A DNA stretch of 64,000 bases from GCA-2861595 sp035536185 (GTDB lineage Bacteria; Actinomycetota; Acidimicrobiia; Acidimicrobiales; GCA-2861595): assembly GCA_035536185.1 (NCBI GenBank), contig DATLOM010000058.1, positions 41,537 through 105,536 on the forward strand, read 5' to 3'. A model generated the notes under the pieces. The model did no database searches, had not been told where the DNA came from, and saw only the letters and a program-made list of their open reading frames with translations. A program made the translations under genes and the position numbers. Below are positions 1 through 8,176 of this stretch, one piece after another. How positions within the stretch are numbered: position 1 is the first letter of the stretch; each line of letters opens with the position of its first letter.

Positions 1-1
1 G

Positions 2-787
2 CCCGGCGTATACCTGCTCCCGAGCTGGCCCGCTTCGTGGCACCAGGCCCTGTGGCTGGCGCATCTCGACGTCGGCCCGGCCTCAGTGGTGTCGCACGAA
101 GCGGCGGCGGCGGTGCACGGGCTGCTTCTGTTCCCGCCAGGGCCGGTGATCCTCACTGTTCCACACGGTGATCATGAGCGGCCCAGCCCGCTGTGGAGGG
201 TCCACCAGTCGACAGACCTCCAGCCGGAGCATGTCACGTCCGTCCGAGGCCTGCCGGTGACGACGACCGTCGCTCGGACCCTCTTCGATCTCTCGGCCGT
301 TGCCCATGCTGAACGTCTCGGTCGAGCCATTGACGATGCTCATGTGAGCCGGTTGTGCCGGGTCGATGAGATACGAACGCTCTACGAGGAGCTCCGCCGC
401 CCGAGGAAGCCGGGGATGAAGCGGCTGGGCGAGCTCCTCTCGTACCGGGGGAATGGCCATGTTCCGCCAGAGAGCGTCCTCGAGCGGCGTCTACTGAAGG
501 CATTGACCGGCGACGGCCTTCCGGTACCCGTCAGCCAGTACGTCCTGCCCTGGCGGGACAAGGCCGAGGAGCGGGTGGACCTGGCCTTCCCCGAGCAGAA
601 GGTCATCGTCGAGGGGGATGGTCGGCGCTGGCACAGCCGCATGGACCAGATGGCCTCGGACCGCCGGCGCGATCGAGAGGCACTGAACCACGGATGGCGG
701 CCCTACCGCTTCGTCTGGGAGGAGATCAACCGCCAGCCGGAGATGATTCGGGAGACGCTGCTCGCCGCGCTCGCCATGGCCGCCTGA
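2..787 (+). CDS. DUF559 (Vsr-like fold) protein, 5' end outside window
   Basis: The frame is open from the first bases, so the true start lies upstream; 261 residues are visible. The first ~110 visible residues resemble the region preceding DUF559 in actinobacterial proteins annotated AbiEi-like/DUF559, including LPVTTTVARTLFDL. The last ~110 residues match DUF559, related to very-short-patch-repair endonucleases: ESVLERRLL, then ERVDLAFPEQKVIVEGDG with acidic candidates for a metal site, then WRPYRFVW near the end. Nuclease activity is a family-level inference and no partner gene is visible. It ends 10 bp before palindrome copy 1 and is convergent with the carboxypeptidase gene. Confidence 0.75.
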   Translation, partial: PGVYLLPSWPASWHQALWLAHLDVGPASVVSHEAAAAVHGLLLFPPGPVILTVPHGDHERPSPLWRVHQSTDLQPEHVTSVRGLPVTTTVARTLFDLSAVAHAERLGRAIDDAHVSRLCRVDEIRTLYEELRRPRKPGMKRLGELLSYRGNGHVPPESVLERRLLKALTGDGLPVPVSQYVLPWRDKAEERVDLAFPEQKVIVEGDGRRWHSRMDQMASDRRRDREALNHGWRPYRFVWEEINRQPEMIRETLLAALAMAA

Positions 788-797
788 CCCTCCGGCG

Positions 798-842
798 TTG
801 CGAGTACATACCGGGCGCTTTCCGCCCCCTATGTACTCGCAA
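798..842. repeat. TACATA palindrome, copy 1
   Basis: Perfect 13-bp arms TTGCGAGTACATA / TATGTACTCGCAA flank a 19-bp core (811-829) that itself pairs GGGCG with CGCCC. It sits 10 bp after the DUF559 stop codon. The core reads in the TTT orientation on the + strand. Copy 2 follows, with its matching bases 83 bp downstream. Confidence 0.95.
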
Positions 843-880
843 GGGCGACGGTGGCTCGTGCCCGCGCCGAACCCAAGCAG

Positions 881-924
881 TTGCGAGTACATAGCGGGCC
901 GTTTCCGCCCCCTATGTACTCGCA
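881..924. repeat. TACATA palindrome, copy 2 (supplies a stop codon)
   Basis: Arms 881-893 and 913-924 flank a 19-bp core. The reverse complement of this core is identical to the core of copy 6, 60 kb away. The minus-strand carboxypeptidase gene ends inside it: the right arm read on the minus strand gives GCG AGT ACA TAG, adding Ala-Ser-Thr and the stop. No T-run follows on either side. Confidence 0.95.
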
Positions 925-2129
925 GCGTGATGGGGGTGGCGCCGGGCCGCTGACCCGATACGGTGGGCGGGGTGGCGCCGGCGGGTTCGGCGGCGGGCCG
1001 CGTTCGCCTGGAGGACGCGGATACGTACGACGCAGGCGGTGCCGACGAGGCTGAGGGTGCCGGTGGCGGCCAGGCGCAGGCCGGGGCCGCCGGCGCGGTC
1101 GTCGGCGCCGGCGCCGCCCGTGACCAGGGCCAGGCCGGCGCCGGTGGTATCCACGAGCGGGGACGACGCGGGCAGGCGCCGGACGGCGGGCAGGCGGTCT
1201 CCGAGTCTCCCGGCGGCGGCGCCGGCGGGTGAAGCGAAGCCGCGGTCGAGCAATGTGCTGGCGGCGCCGTACATGTCCTGCGCGCCGAGGAGCACCACGA
1301 TCATCGTCCGTCCGTCCCGACTGGCGGCGGCGGCGAGCGTGTTGCCGGCCTTGCGGGTATAGCCCGTCTTCATACCGATGGCGCCGGGGTACAGGCGCAG
1401 GAGGCGGTTGTGGTTGATGAGCCTGTGGGGGAGCCCGTCGGGCCCGGCGAAGGCGTACTCCCGGAGCCGCACGGCGGAGGCCAGCTCGGGGTCCGCCAGC
1501 GCAGCCCGGACCACGATGGCCAGGTCCCGGGCACTCACGAGATTGCCGCCGTCGACGGCGGAGGTGTCGTCGAAGCCGGAAGGGTCCCGGAGAACGGGAT
1601 CGTCCTCCAGCCCCAGTCGAGCGGCGCTGGCCTGGAGCACCGGTGCGAAGCCCTCCAGGCTCCCGGCCACCCGCTCAGCCAGAGCGGCGGCGGCGTCGTT
1701 GGCCGACGAGAGGAGGAGCGCGTGCAGCGTGTCTCGCAGGGGCCACAGGTGGCCCGCCTTCATGTTGAGCTTCCGGGCGGGCATCGCCGCTGCACGTTCG
1801 CTCACCGGCACCGAGTCGCCGGATTCGAGCGCCCGCACGGCGACCAGGGCGGTGAGCAGCTTGGTGAGGCTGGCCGGCGGGAGGGGCGCCCGATCGTTGA
1901 ACCCGTCGATCACCGCACCCGTGCCGGCGTCGACCAGCACCCACGCCCTGGCCCGCACCGCGGGCACCGGCGCCGGTTGGCCATCAGCGGGCACCGTAGA
2001 CACCGCCAGCAGCAACAGCACCAGGACGGGCCAGCAGAGGCGCAATCGGCGGTTGATGCGGAGAAAGCTACGGAACCCCGTCCAGGATGTGGTCGATACC
2101 AGGCCACCCGGCTCGCCCGCCCGCGGCAC
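912..2129 (-). CDS. D-alanyl-D-alanine carboxypeptidase, peptidase family S11
   Basis: Low-molecular-weight penicillin-binding protein that trims the terminal D-Ala of peptidoglycan stem peptides outside the membrane. All three active-site motifs are present: SLTK (about residues 87-90), SAN (142-144) and KTG (254-256). A hydrophobic N-terminal segment (about 31-48) is a signal peptide or anchor, and a second hydrophobic stretch lies near residues 350-370. The GTG start at 2129 lies inside tandem copies of the serC 3' end, so a TTG at 2045, just before the hydrophobic segment, may be the real start. The stop codon lies in palindrome copy 2, giving an Ala-Ala-Ser-Thr tail. The basic region before it looks non-conserved. 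Confidence 0.88.
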   Translation of the reverse strand: MPRAGEPGGLVSTTSWTGFRSFLRINRRLRLCWPVLVLLLLAVSTVPADGQPAPVPAVRARAWVLVDAGTGAVIDGFNDRAPLPPASLTKLLTALVAVRALESGDSVPVSERAAAMPARKLNMKAGHLWPLRDTLHALLLSSANDAAAALAERVAGSLEGFAPVLQASAARLGLEDDPVLRDPSGFDDTSAVDGGNLVSARDLAIVVRAALADPELASAVRLREYAFAGPDGLPHRLINHNRLLRLYPGAIGMKTGYTRKAGNTLAAAASRDGRTMIVVLLGAQDMYGAASTLLDRGFASPAGAAAGRLGDRLPAVRRLPASSPLVDTTGAGLALVTGGAGADDRAGGPGLRLAATGTLSLVGTACVVRIRVLQANAARRRTRRRHPAHRIGSAARRHPHHAAST

Positions 2130-2232
2130 AGGGCTAGGGAACCATGCCTACGGTGTGGTCGATACCGCCACGCCCGGCTCGGCCCCCGCGGGCCAGGGCT
2201 ACGAAACAGCGGCCACGATGTGGTCTATGCAG
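2058..2232. repeat. Three tandem copies of the serC 3' end (about 65 bp each)
   Basis: GTGGTCGATACC occurs at 2089-2100 and 2155-2166 and, diverged, at 2219-2230, spaced 66 and 64 bp. On the minus strand the first copy is the real serC end (C-I-D-H-I-V-A-A-V-S-stop). The next two still read G-I-D-H-T-V-G-M-V-P-stop and G-I-D-H-I-L-D-G-V-P-stop. This is a tandem duplication of a gene terminus, now diverged. Confidence 0.8.
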
Positions 2233-3356
2233 ACCGTCAGAGCGGCCACGTCCTCCGGCTCGATGGCGGGGAACATGGCGACACGGAGCTGGTTGCGGCC
2301 GAGCTTGCGGTAGGGATCGACGTCGACGATCCCGTTGGACCGCAGCACGCTGGCGACCGTCGCCGCCGGCACCTCCGGAGCGAAGTCGATGGTGCCCACG
2401 ACATGGCTGCGTTCAGCCGGCTTGGCCACGAAGGGCGAGGCGTAGGGCGACGCCTCCGCCCAGCCATAGAGGTGCTCGGCCGAGCGGTCGCAGCGTGACG
2501 CGGCCCACTCGAGACCGCCGCCGGCAAGCATCCACTCCAGCTGCTCGACGAACAGGAAGAGCGTCGCCAGCGCCGGCGTGTTGTAGGTCTGGTCGAGCGC
2601 CGAGCTCTCCCGGGCGATGCGCAGGTCGAGCGACGCCGGCACCCACCGCCCCGAGCGGGCCAGCGCCTCGCTGCGCTCGATGGCCGCCGGCGAGAGAAGC
2701 GCCACCCAGAGGCCACCGTCGGAGCCGAAGCACTTCTGGGGGGCGAAGTAGTAGGCGTCGAAGGAGGACATGTTCACCCGGAGCCCGCCGGCGCCCGACG
2801 TGGCGTCCACGGCCAGCAGGGCTCCGGCCGAGGGGCGCTCGATCGGCTCGCTCAGGTCCATGGCCACGCCGGTGGAGGTTTCGTTGTGCGTGAGGGCGAA
2901 CAGGTCGACGTCGGCCCGGGCCACCACCGACGGGTGGGTGCCGTAGTCGGCGGTGATGATCTCCGGCGCGGCCAGGTGGGGAGCGCCGGCCACGACGGTG
3001 GCGAACTTGTTGGAGAACTCCCCGAACGACAGGTGCTGGCTCTTGCGGCCGATCAGGCAGAAGGCGGCCACGTCCCAGAAGGCGGTGGCGCCGCCGTTGC
3101 CGAGGACGACCTCGTAGCCGTCCGGCAGGCCGAACAGCGACGTCAGCCCCGACCGAAGGCGCCCGACGACCGACTTCACCCGCTGCTGGCGGTGGCTCGT
3201 GCCCAGGAAGGTGGGGGCAGCGGCGGCCAGAGCGGCCACGGCCTCGGGCCGGACCTTGGAGGGGCCGCATCCGAAGCGACCGTCGGAGGGCAGTATGGAC
3301 GTGGGGATCCGGATGTCTCGGGCGTCCGGTGAGGAGGTGGGGGAGGGGCTTGTCAC
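2199..3356 (-). CDS. serC: Phosphoserine aminotransferase
   Basis: PLP enzyme of serine biosynthesis that transaminates 3-phosphohydroxypyruvate with glutamate; serA, the preceding step, is at 5520. The 385 residues match the actinobacterial SerC type: GRFGCGPSKVRPE near the N terminus (27-39), HNETSTGV (157-164) and the PLP lysine in YFAPQKCFGSDGG (K208). GTG at 3356 places the start ~16 residues before IPTS, as in mycobacterial homologues. The next upstream starts would run into the divergent aminotransferase gene, so promoters for the two must overlap coding DNA. The 3' end is followed by two diverged copies of itself. Confidence 0.9.
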   Translation of the reverse strand: MTSPSPTSSPDARDIRIPTSILPSDGRFGCGPSKVRPEAVAALAAAAPTFLGTSHRQQRVKSVVGRLRSGLTSLFGLPDGYEVVLGNGGATAFWDVAAFCLIGRKSQHLSFGEFSNKFATVVAGAPHLAAPEIITADYGTHPSVVARADVDLFALTHNETSTGVAMDLSEPIERPSAGALLAVDATSGAGGLRVNMSSFDAYYFAPQKCFGSDGGLWVALLSPAAIERSEALARSGRWVPASLDLRIARESSALDQTYNTPALATLFLFVEQLEWMLAGGGLEWAASRCDRSAEHLYGWAEASPYASPFVAKPAERSHVVGTIDFAPEVPAATVASVLRSNGIVDVDPYRKLGRNQLRVAMFPAIEPEDVAALTVCIDHIVAAVS

Positions 3357-3372
3357 TATGACAGCATGGCCC

Positions 3373-4572
3373 ATGACCAGTCGCCGCATCTCCGCACGGG
3401 TGGCCGCCGTCGCCGAATCGGCCACGCTGGCCATCGACGCCAAGGCCAAAGCGCTCAAGGCGGCGGGGGAGGACGTCATCGGCTTCGGCGCCGGGGAGCC
3501 CGACTTTCCCACCCCTGCCCACATCGTGGACGCCGCTATCGCCGCCTGCCGCGACCCCGAGAACCATCGCTACACCGCCGCCGCCGGCCTTCCCGAGCTA
3601 CGGGAGGCCATCGCCGCCAAGACGGCCCGGGACTCCGGCCTGGAGGTCAAGGCCTCCCAGGTGCTGGTCACCAATGGCGGCAAGCACGCCATCTACAACT
3701 GCTTCGCCACCCTGGTGGACGCCGGGGACGAGGTGCTCATCCCTGCGCCCTACTGGACGACCTATCCCGAGGCCGTGGCGCTGGCCGGCGGCGTCCCCGT
3801 CGTCGTGGCGACCGACGAGTCCACCGGCTACCGGGCCACCGTGGCCCAGCTCGAAGCGGCCCGCACCGATCGCACCAAGCTGCTCGTGTTCGTGTCGCCG
3901 TCCAACCCCACCGGCGCCGTGTACCCCCAGGACGAGGTCGAGGCCATCGGCCGCTGGGCCGCGGAGCACGACGTGTGGGTCATGACCGACGAGATCTACG
4001 AGCACCTCGTCTACGGCTCGGCCACGTTCAGCTCGTTGCCCGTGGTCGCCCCCGAGCTCGGTGACCGCTGGGTGGTCGTAAACGGCGTGGCCAAGACCTA
4101 TGCCATGACCGGCTGGCGGGTGGGGTGGATGATCGGGCCGACCGACGTCGTCACCGCCGCCGCCAACCTCCAGTCGCAGGCCACCTCCAACGTGGCCAAC
4201 GTGTCCCAGCGGGCGGCCCTGGCCGCCGTCACCGGCGACCTCACCGCCGTGCAGGAGATGCGGGCGGTGTACGACCGCCGGCGCCGGCGGATGGTCGAGC
4301 TGCTGAACGCCATACCGGGCGTGGAGTGCCCCGAGCCGGAGGGCGCGTTCTACGCCTTCCCCTCGGTGAACAAGCTCCTCGGCCGGCCCGTTCGTGGCCA
4401 CACACCGGGTACCAGCCTCGATCTCGCGGCTGTGATCCTCGACGAGGTACGGGTGGCGCTGGTGCCCGGCGAGGCTTTCGGCGCCCCCGGGTACTGCCGT
4501 CTCTCCTACGCCCTGGCCGACGACGAGCTCGAGGAGGGTGTGGGGCGGATCGCCTCTCTCTTGGCGGAGTGA
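3373..4572 (+). CDS. aspC: Class I/II PLP aminotransferase (aspartate aminotransferase type)
   Basis: 399-residue fold-type I aminotransferase, most like actinobacterial aspartate aminotransferases. GAGEPDFPTP (40-49), SPSNPTGAVY (175-184), the PLP lysine in NGVAKTYAMTGWRVGW (K241) and the substrate-binding arginine in CRLSYA near the C terminus are all present. ATG at 3373 is chosen; an in-frame ATG at 3358 would add five residues and sits two bases from the divergent serC start. Substrate choice (Asp/oxaloacetate or another keto acid) cannot be settled by sequence reading. The two aminotransferases lie back to back. Confidence 0.88.
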   Translation: MTSRRISARVAAVAESATLAIDAKAKALKAAGEDVIGFGAGEPDFPTPAHIVDAAIAACRDPENHRYTAAAGLPELREAIAAKTARDSGLEVKASQVLVTNGGKHAIYNCFATLVDAGDEVLIPAPYWTTYPEAVALAGGVPVVVATDESTGYRATVAQLEAARTDRTKLLVFVSPSNPTGAVYPQDEVEAIGRWAAEHDVWVMTDEIYEHLVYGSATFSSLPVVAPELGDRWVVVNGVAKTYAMTGWRVGWMIGPTDVVTAAANLQSQATSNVANVSQRAALAAVTGDLTAVQEMRAVYDRRRRRMVELLNAIPGVECPEPEGAFYAFPSVNKLLGRPVRGHTPGTSLDLAAVILDEVRVALVPGEAFGAPGYCRLSYALADDELEEGVGRIASLLAE

Positions 4573-4734
4573 CCCTGGGGCTCCTCCGGAACGTGACCCT
4601 CCCCCGCCGGCACGGGGGCCACCTCGACCACTGCGCCTCCGTGCCCCACAGGGCGGCCTGACTCAGGTCGGCGTCCTGGTTTGGGTTGTGAAAGGCGGGG
4701 GCGGTGCCCGTGCCGGTCCAACTACTGTCACCTG

Positions 4735-5520
4735 GTGGCGAAGAAAGGAAAACCGAAGAAGCGCCCGCCTGGCAAGCGGCCGCAGCCGGCCAAGAGGCCC
4801 ATCCCGGCCGGGCCGGCTCCGGCCGCCGGTGTTGCCACGACGCCTGCCGGCGGAGCGAAGCCCGGGGCACCGAAAGCCGGCGCCACCGCCGCCCCGGCTG
4901 CGCCACCCGCACCCGGCAAGATCACCAAGGCGGAGCGGATCGAGGCGGCCCGGCGGGCCCGCCGGCGGAAGAAGCTCCAGCTGCGCATCGCCATCGGTGC
5001 CGCCGTTGCCCTGGTGGTCGGAGCCATCGTCTTCAACGCCGTGTCCAACAGGAGCGCCACCAGCGCTTTCCGCGACAAGGTGACGGCGGGCACGTGCACC
5101 TTCGACACCCGCAACGACCCAATCAGCGCCGCGCCCAACAACCACGTGGCGCCGGCGTCCTACAAGGTGAACCCGCCGGCGGGTGGCAACCACGACCCGA
5201 GCGCGGCGCCGGCCGGCAAGTACGAGCAGGCCACGGCACCGGCAGACGCCAAGATCGTGCACTCCCTGGAGCACGGCTACATCGCCATATGGCACCAGCC
5301 GGGGCTGCCGAAGGAGGAGATGGACGTCATCGCCAAGGTCTTCGACCGCTACGAGAACGACGTGCTCGTCGTGCCCAGGGCCTCACTCCCGGCCGAGACG
5401 AAGGTGGCGGCAACGGCCTGGGGCGAGCGGCTCCTCTGCCAGAAAGCCGAGCTCGGCCCCCTCACCGAATTCGTCGAGAAGTACCGGAACGAGGGTCCCG
5501 AGAAGGTCCCGCACACCTGA
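4735..5520 (+). CDS. DUF3105 membrane-anchored protein
   Basis: 261 residues in three parts. A Lys/Pro/Ala-rich cytoplasmic tail (1-80) contains a dense basic stretch ending RRARRRKK. One membrane helix follows (about 84-103). The extracytoplasmic domain (about 110-261) has the DUF3105 signature HVAPASYKVNPPAGGNHD and HSLEHGYIAIWH. GTG at 4735 is the first start that gives the basic tail. The function of DUF3105 is not established. Its TGA overlaps the ATG of serA (TGATG), so the two are translationally coupled, although no functional link is known. Confidence 0.85.
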   Translation: MAKKGKPKKRPPGKRPQPAKRPIPAGPAPAAGVATTPAGGAKPGAPKAGATAAPAAPPAPGKITKAERIEAARRARRRKKLQLRIAIGAAVALVVGAIVFNAVSNRSATSAFRDKVTAGTCTFDTRNDPISAAPNNHVAPASYKVNPPAGGNHDPSAAPAGKYEQATAPADAKIVHSLEHGYIAIWHQPGLPKEEMDVIAKVFDRYENDVLVVPRASLPAETKVAATAWGERLLCQKAELGPLTEFVEKYRNEGPEKVPHT

Positions 5521-7091
5521 TGTCACGAGTTCTCGTCACCGAGCCGATCGCTGATTCAGGACTGGACGCGCTGCGCGCCGCCGGCCACGAGGTCGACCTG
5601 CGGGAAGGGCTCTCCGTCCCCGAGCTCCTGGAGGCGGTGGCGGGAGCGGCGGCGCTCATCGTGCGGTCAGAGACGAAGGTGACGGCCGAGGTCCTGGCCG
5701 CCGGGCGGGATCTGGTCGTGGTGGGTCGGGCCGGCATCGGGCTCGACAACGTCGACGTGGCCGAGGCGACCAACCGGGGCGTGATGGTCGTCAACGCCCC
5801 CCAGTCCAACGTGCTGTCGGCGGCCGAGCACACCATGGCTCTCCTGCTGGCCCAGGCCCGCAACGTCCCCCAGGCCAGCGCCGCCCTGAAGGCCGGCAAG
5901 TGGCAGCGCTCCCGCTGGTCGGGTGTGGAGCTGCACGGCAAGACCCTCGGCGTCGTGGGCCTCGGCCGCATCGGCACCCTGGTGGCGCAGCGGGCCCTGG
6001 CCTTCGGCATGCGCCTGGCCGCCTACGACCCCTTCGTCTCGCCCGACCGGGCCCGCCAACTGGGCATCGAGCTGGTCGACAGCCTCGACGAGCTGCTGGC
6101 CCGGGCCGACTTCCTCACCCTCCATGTGGCCAAGACCCCCGAGACGATGGGGATGATCGACGCCGAGCGCCTGGCCAAGGCCAAGCAGGGGATCCGCCTG
6201 ATCAACACGTCCAGGGGCGGCATAGTCGACGAAGCCGATCTGGCCGAGGCCATCGCCTCGGGGCAGGTCGCCGGCGCCGCCCTGGACGTCTTCGCCGAGG
6301 AACCCACCACCTCCTCACCCCTCTTCGCCCTGGACGAGGTGGTCGTCACCCCACACCTGGGCGCCAGCACCACAGAGGCCCAGGACAAGGCCGGCGTCAC
6401 CATCGCCGAGCAGGTCCAGCTGGCCCTCGCCGGCGACTTCGTGCCTTTCGCCGTCAACGTGAGCGCGGCCGAGGCATCGGAGACCGTGCGCCCCTTCCTG
6501 CCCCTGGCCGAGCGCCTCGGGCGCATCTTCGCCGCTCTCAACGAGGGCATCCCGCCGGTGCTGGAGGTGGACTATCAGGGCGCCATCGCCGACTACGACC
6601 TGCGCATCCTCACCCTGTCGGTGCTCAAGGGCCTCTTCTCGGCGGCGATCCACGAGCCCGTCTCCTACGTGAACGCGCCCCAGCTGGCGGCCGAGCGGGG
6701 CCTGGAGGTGCGCGAGGCGAAGACATCGACGGCCCACGACTACGTCAACCTCATCACCCTGCGGGGCGGCAAGCACGCTGTCGCCGGCACCCTGGCCGGC
6801 GGCCGCGGAGGGCCGAGGCTGGTGATGGTGGACGACCACGACGTGGAGGTGCCGCCGGCGCCGAACATGCTCATCGTGCACAACGACGACCGCCTCGGCA
6901 TGATCGCCCTGGTGACCGCGGCCCTGGCCGAGGCCAAGGTCAACATCGCCAACATGGCGCTGGGCAAGTCGCCGGCCGGCGAGACGGCCCTGATGGTGCT
7001 GGCCACCGACGCCGCCGTCCCCGCCGAGGTAGTGACCAGCCTCGCCGCCCAACCGGGCATCCTCGACGTCCACGCCGTCACCGACGTCTAG
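5520..7091 (+). CDS. serA: D-3-phosphoglycerate dehydrogenase
   Basis: First committed step of serine synthesis: NAD-dependent oxidation of 3-phosphoglycerate. The 523-residue long form has an N-terminal substrate domain, the NAD motif GLGRIG (147-152), catalytic residues in INTSRGGIVDE and TPHLGASTTEAQ, an intervening domain (about 320-450) and a C-terminal ACT domain starting near MLIVHNDDRLGMIALV. This is the actinobacterial type with feedback control by serine through the ACT and intervening domains. The ATG overlaps the previous stop codon. A 151-bp tandem duplication starts right after the TAG. Confidence 0.95.
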   Translation: MSRVLVTEPIADSGLDALRAAGHEVDLREGLSVPELLEAVAGAAALIVRSETKVTAEVLAAGRDLVVVGRAGIGLDNVDVAEATNRGVMVVNAPQSNVLSAAEHTMALLLAQARNVPQASAALKAGKWQRSRWSGVELHGKTLGVVGLGRIGTLVAQRALAFGMRLAAYDPFVSPDRARQLGIELVDSLDELLARADFLTLHVAKTPETMGMIDAERLAKAKQGIRLINTSRGGIVDEADLAEAIASGQVAGAALDVFAEEPTTSSPLFALDEVVVTPHLGASTTEAQDKAGVTIAEQVQLALAGDFVPFAVNVSAAEASETVRPFLPLAERLGRIFAALNEGIPPVLEVDYQGAIADYDLRILTLSVLKGLFSAAIHEPVSYVNAPQLAAERGLEVREAKTSTAHDYVNLITLRGGKHAVAGTLAGGRGGPRLVMVDDHDVEVPPAPNMLIVHNDDRLGMIALVTAALAEAKVNIANMALGKSPAGETALMVLATDAAVPAEVVTSLAAQPGILDVHAVTDV

Positions 7092-7398
7092 CGACTTTCG
7101 GGTCGCAAGCGGAGCTTGCTCCCCGAGTCAGCAAGGTGCTCCGGGCGACCGGCGAAGCCGGCTCGCCCTCCGCCGTTCCTCTTTGCCGGCATCCGAGACA
7201 GGCCGCCTCCGGCGGCGGGAGCGGCCGCCGCCCAAAACCTGCCGACGTTCGGGTCGCAAGCCGGAGCTTGCTCCCCGAGTCAGGCAAGGTGCTCCGGCGA
7301 CCGTCGAAGCCGGCTCGCTTTCCGCCGTTCCTCTTTGCCGGCATCCGAGACAGGCCGCCTCCGGCGGCGGGAGCGGCCGCCGCCCAAAACCTGCCTCA
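7092..7398. repeat. 151-bp direct tandem duplication after serA
   Basis: Unit 1 starts at 7092 (CGACTTTCGGGTCGCAAG) and unit 2 at 7243 (CGACGTTCGGGTCGCAAG). They are nearly identical to the run CCCAAAACCTGCC that ends each unit. Each unit holds the hairpin GCAAGC-GGA-GCTTGC and a GC-rich palindrome around GGCCGCCTCCGGCGGC. A degenerate third start follows at about 7394. This fills the 354-bp gap before the next gene; no credible reading frame was seen. Confidence 0.85.
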
Positions 7399-7445
7399 AG
7401 TTCGCAAGCTCGGCGGGTCGAGCGCGAGGTAGCCGGTTGGCGGTA

Positions 7446-7973
7446 CTACCGCTTGGACTTGGTGAACCCGTCGGCCACGGCGGTCGCCTCGTCGACGTAG
7501 CAGCGGTCGGGCGTGGTGCGGTTGTAAGCGGCCATGCCCGGCAGGTGGAAGATCCGGCTCGACAGCTTGGCCTTGACCGGGTGCGACGGGGGGCAGATGC
7601 GGCCGGTGGGCCCGACCCAGGTGATGCGCCCGGTGGTGGGCGGTGCCGTGCTGGCCGCCTTCTTGACCGGTGCCGCCCGCTTGGCCGCGGGAGCCTTCTT
7701 GGCGCCCGGCGCCTTCCGTGCCGCCGGGGCCTTCTTCACCGCCGGGGCCTTCTTCACGGCCGGTTCCTTCTCCTCCGGGGCCATGGTGCGAGCCACCACC
7801 GGCGCCGGCGGCTCGACCTCGACGAGATCCTGCACCGGCGGCCACGCATCGGGCCCGGCCGGCGCCCAGTCGTCCTCGGGCCGGGCCCGCCGGGCCTGGA
7901 CCACCTTCATCACGGCCAGGAGCAGGGCCACGAGCAGACCCGTCTTCACGCCGACTCGCAGCATCTTCCGCAC
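7446..7973 (-). CDS. Small membrane protein with a C-terminal sunset-type domain
   Basis: 175 residues: a hydrophobic N-terminal helix (about 10-24), a proline/acidic stretch, then a low-complexity Lys/Ala/Pro region (about 68-110) of repeated VKKAPA-like units. The compact C-terminal domain (about 125-175) contains CPPSHPVKAKLSSRIFHLPG, AYNRTTPDRCYVDEATA and a terminal ADGFTKSKR. That last domain looks like the short sunset domain found at the ends of many actinobacterial surface or nuclease-like proteins; its function is unknown. The gene is convergent with serA and divergent from the leuA leader. Confidence 0.75.
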   Translation of the reverse strand: MRKMLRVGVKTGLLVALLLAVMKVVQARRARPEDDWAPAGPDAWPPVQDLVEVEPPAPVVARTMAPEEKEPAVKKAPAVKKAPAARKAPGAKKAPAAKRAAPVKKAASTAPPTTGRITWVGPTGRICPPSHPVKAKLSSRIFHLPGMAAYNRTTPDRCYVDEATAVADGFTKSKR

Positions 7974-7988
7974 GAGGGGAACACTATC

Positions 7989-8017
7989 TTGACTCTGGCG
8001 CTGTCGCCTGCCAGAAT
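7989..8017 (+). promoter_or_regulatory. Promoter of the leuA leader transcript
   Basis: TTGACT (7989-7994), a 17-bp spacer and CAGAAT (8012-8017). Expected initiation is near 8024, so the leader ATG at 8027 would be almost at the 5' end of the transcript, making the leader peptide near-leaderless. Confidence 0.7.
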
Positions 8018-8026
8018 GGAGAAACC

Positions 8027-8068
8027 ATGACCCGGAGCCAGAGCACCAGCAGCCTCCTCCTTACGTAG
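8027..8068 (+). CDS. leuA leader peptide (attenuation), Leu-Leu-Leu
   Basis: A 13-codon frame, M-T-R-S-Q-S-T-S-S-L-L-L-T, ends in TAG. Three consecutive leucine codons (CTC CTC CTT) just before the stop are the classic control region: ribosome stalling on uncharged tRNA-Leu would change folding of the downstream RNA. It lies between a good promoter and a strong terminator hairpin that precede leuA. GGAG at 8018-8021 would lie upstream of the predicted transcript start, so initiation is probably leaderless. Confidence 0.8.
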   Translation: MTRSQSTSSLLLT

Positions 8069-8127
8069 CGGCGAGATCCCTCCGGGACTCGCCTTGCCTC
8101 CTGTGCCTCCGGGCCAGGAGGTTTTTT
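8069..8127 (+). terminator. leuA attenuator with competing hairpins
   Basis: The terminator stem CCTCCTG (8097-8103) / CAGGAGG (8115-8121) is followed by six T residues (8122-8127). Upstream, GGCGAG and CTCGCC (about 8070-8093) form an alternative hairpin that ends at the terminator's 5' arm. The layout of leader peptide, pre-hairpin, terminator and leuA is that of a transcription attenuator responding to leucine. Confidence 0.8.
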
Positions 8128-8176
8128 AGTTCCCGGGCGCACCACCCAAAGACATCCAGCACAAAGGACACAACCA

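Noticed and set aside
1378..2498. Long + strand reading frames opposite the carboxypeptidase and serC
   Set aside because: They are antisense to genes with complete catalytic motifs and have Arg/Gly/Pro-skewed compositions typical of high-GC shadow frames.
4718..4730. AACTACTGTCAC before the DUF3105 gene, similar to the inverted-repeat family
   Set aside because: There is no inverted partner nearby; a match of this length is not enough, and it may simply be part of a promoter.
4704..5519. A frame joining DUF3105 DNA to serA as one 795-residue protein
   Set aside because: The first 270 residues are the DUF3105 gene read out of frame (Arg/Gly-rich); only the serA part is protein-like, and serA has its own ATG.
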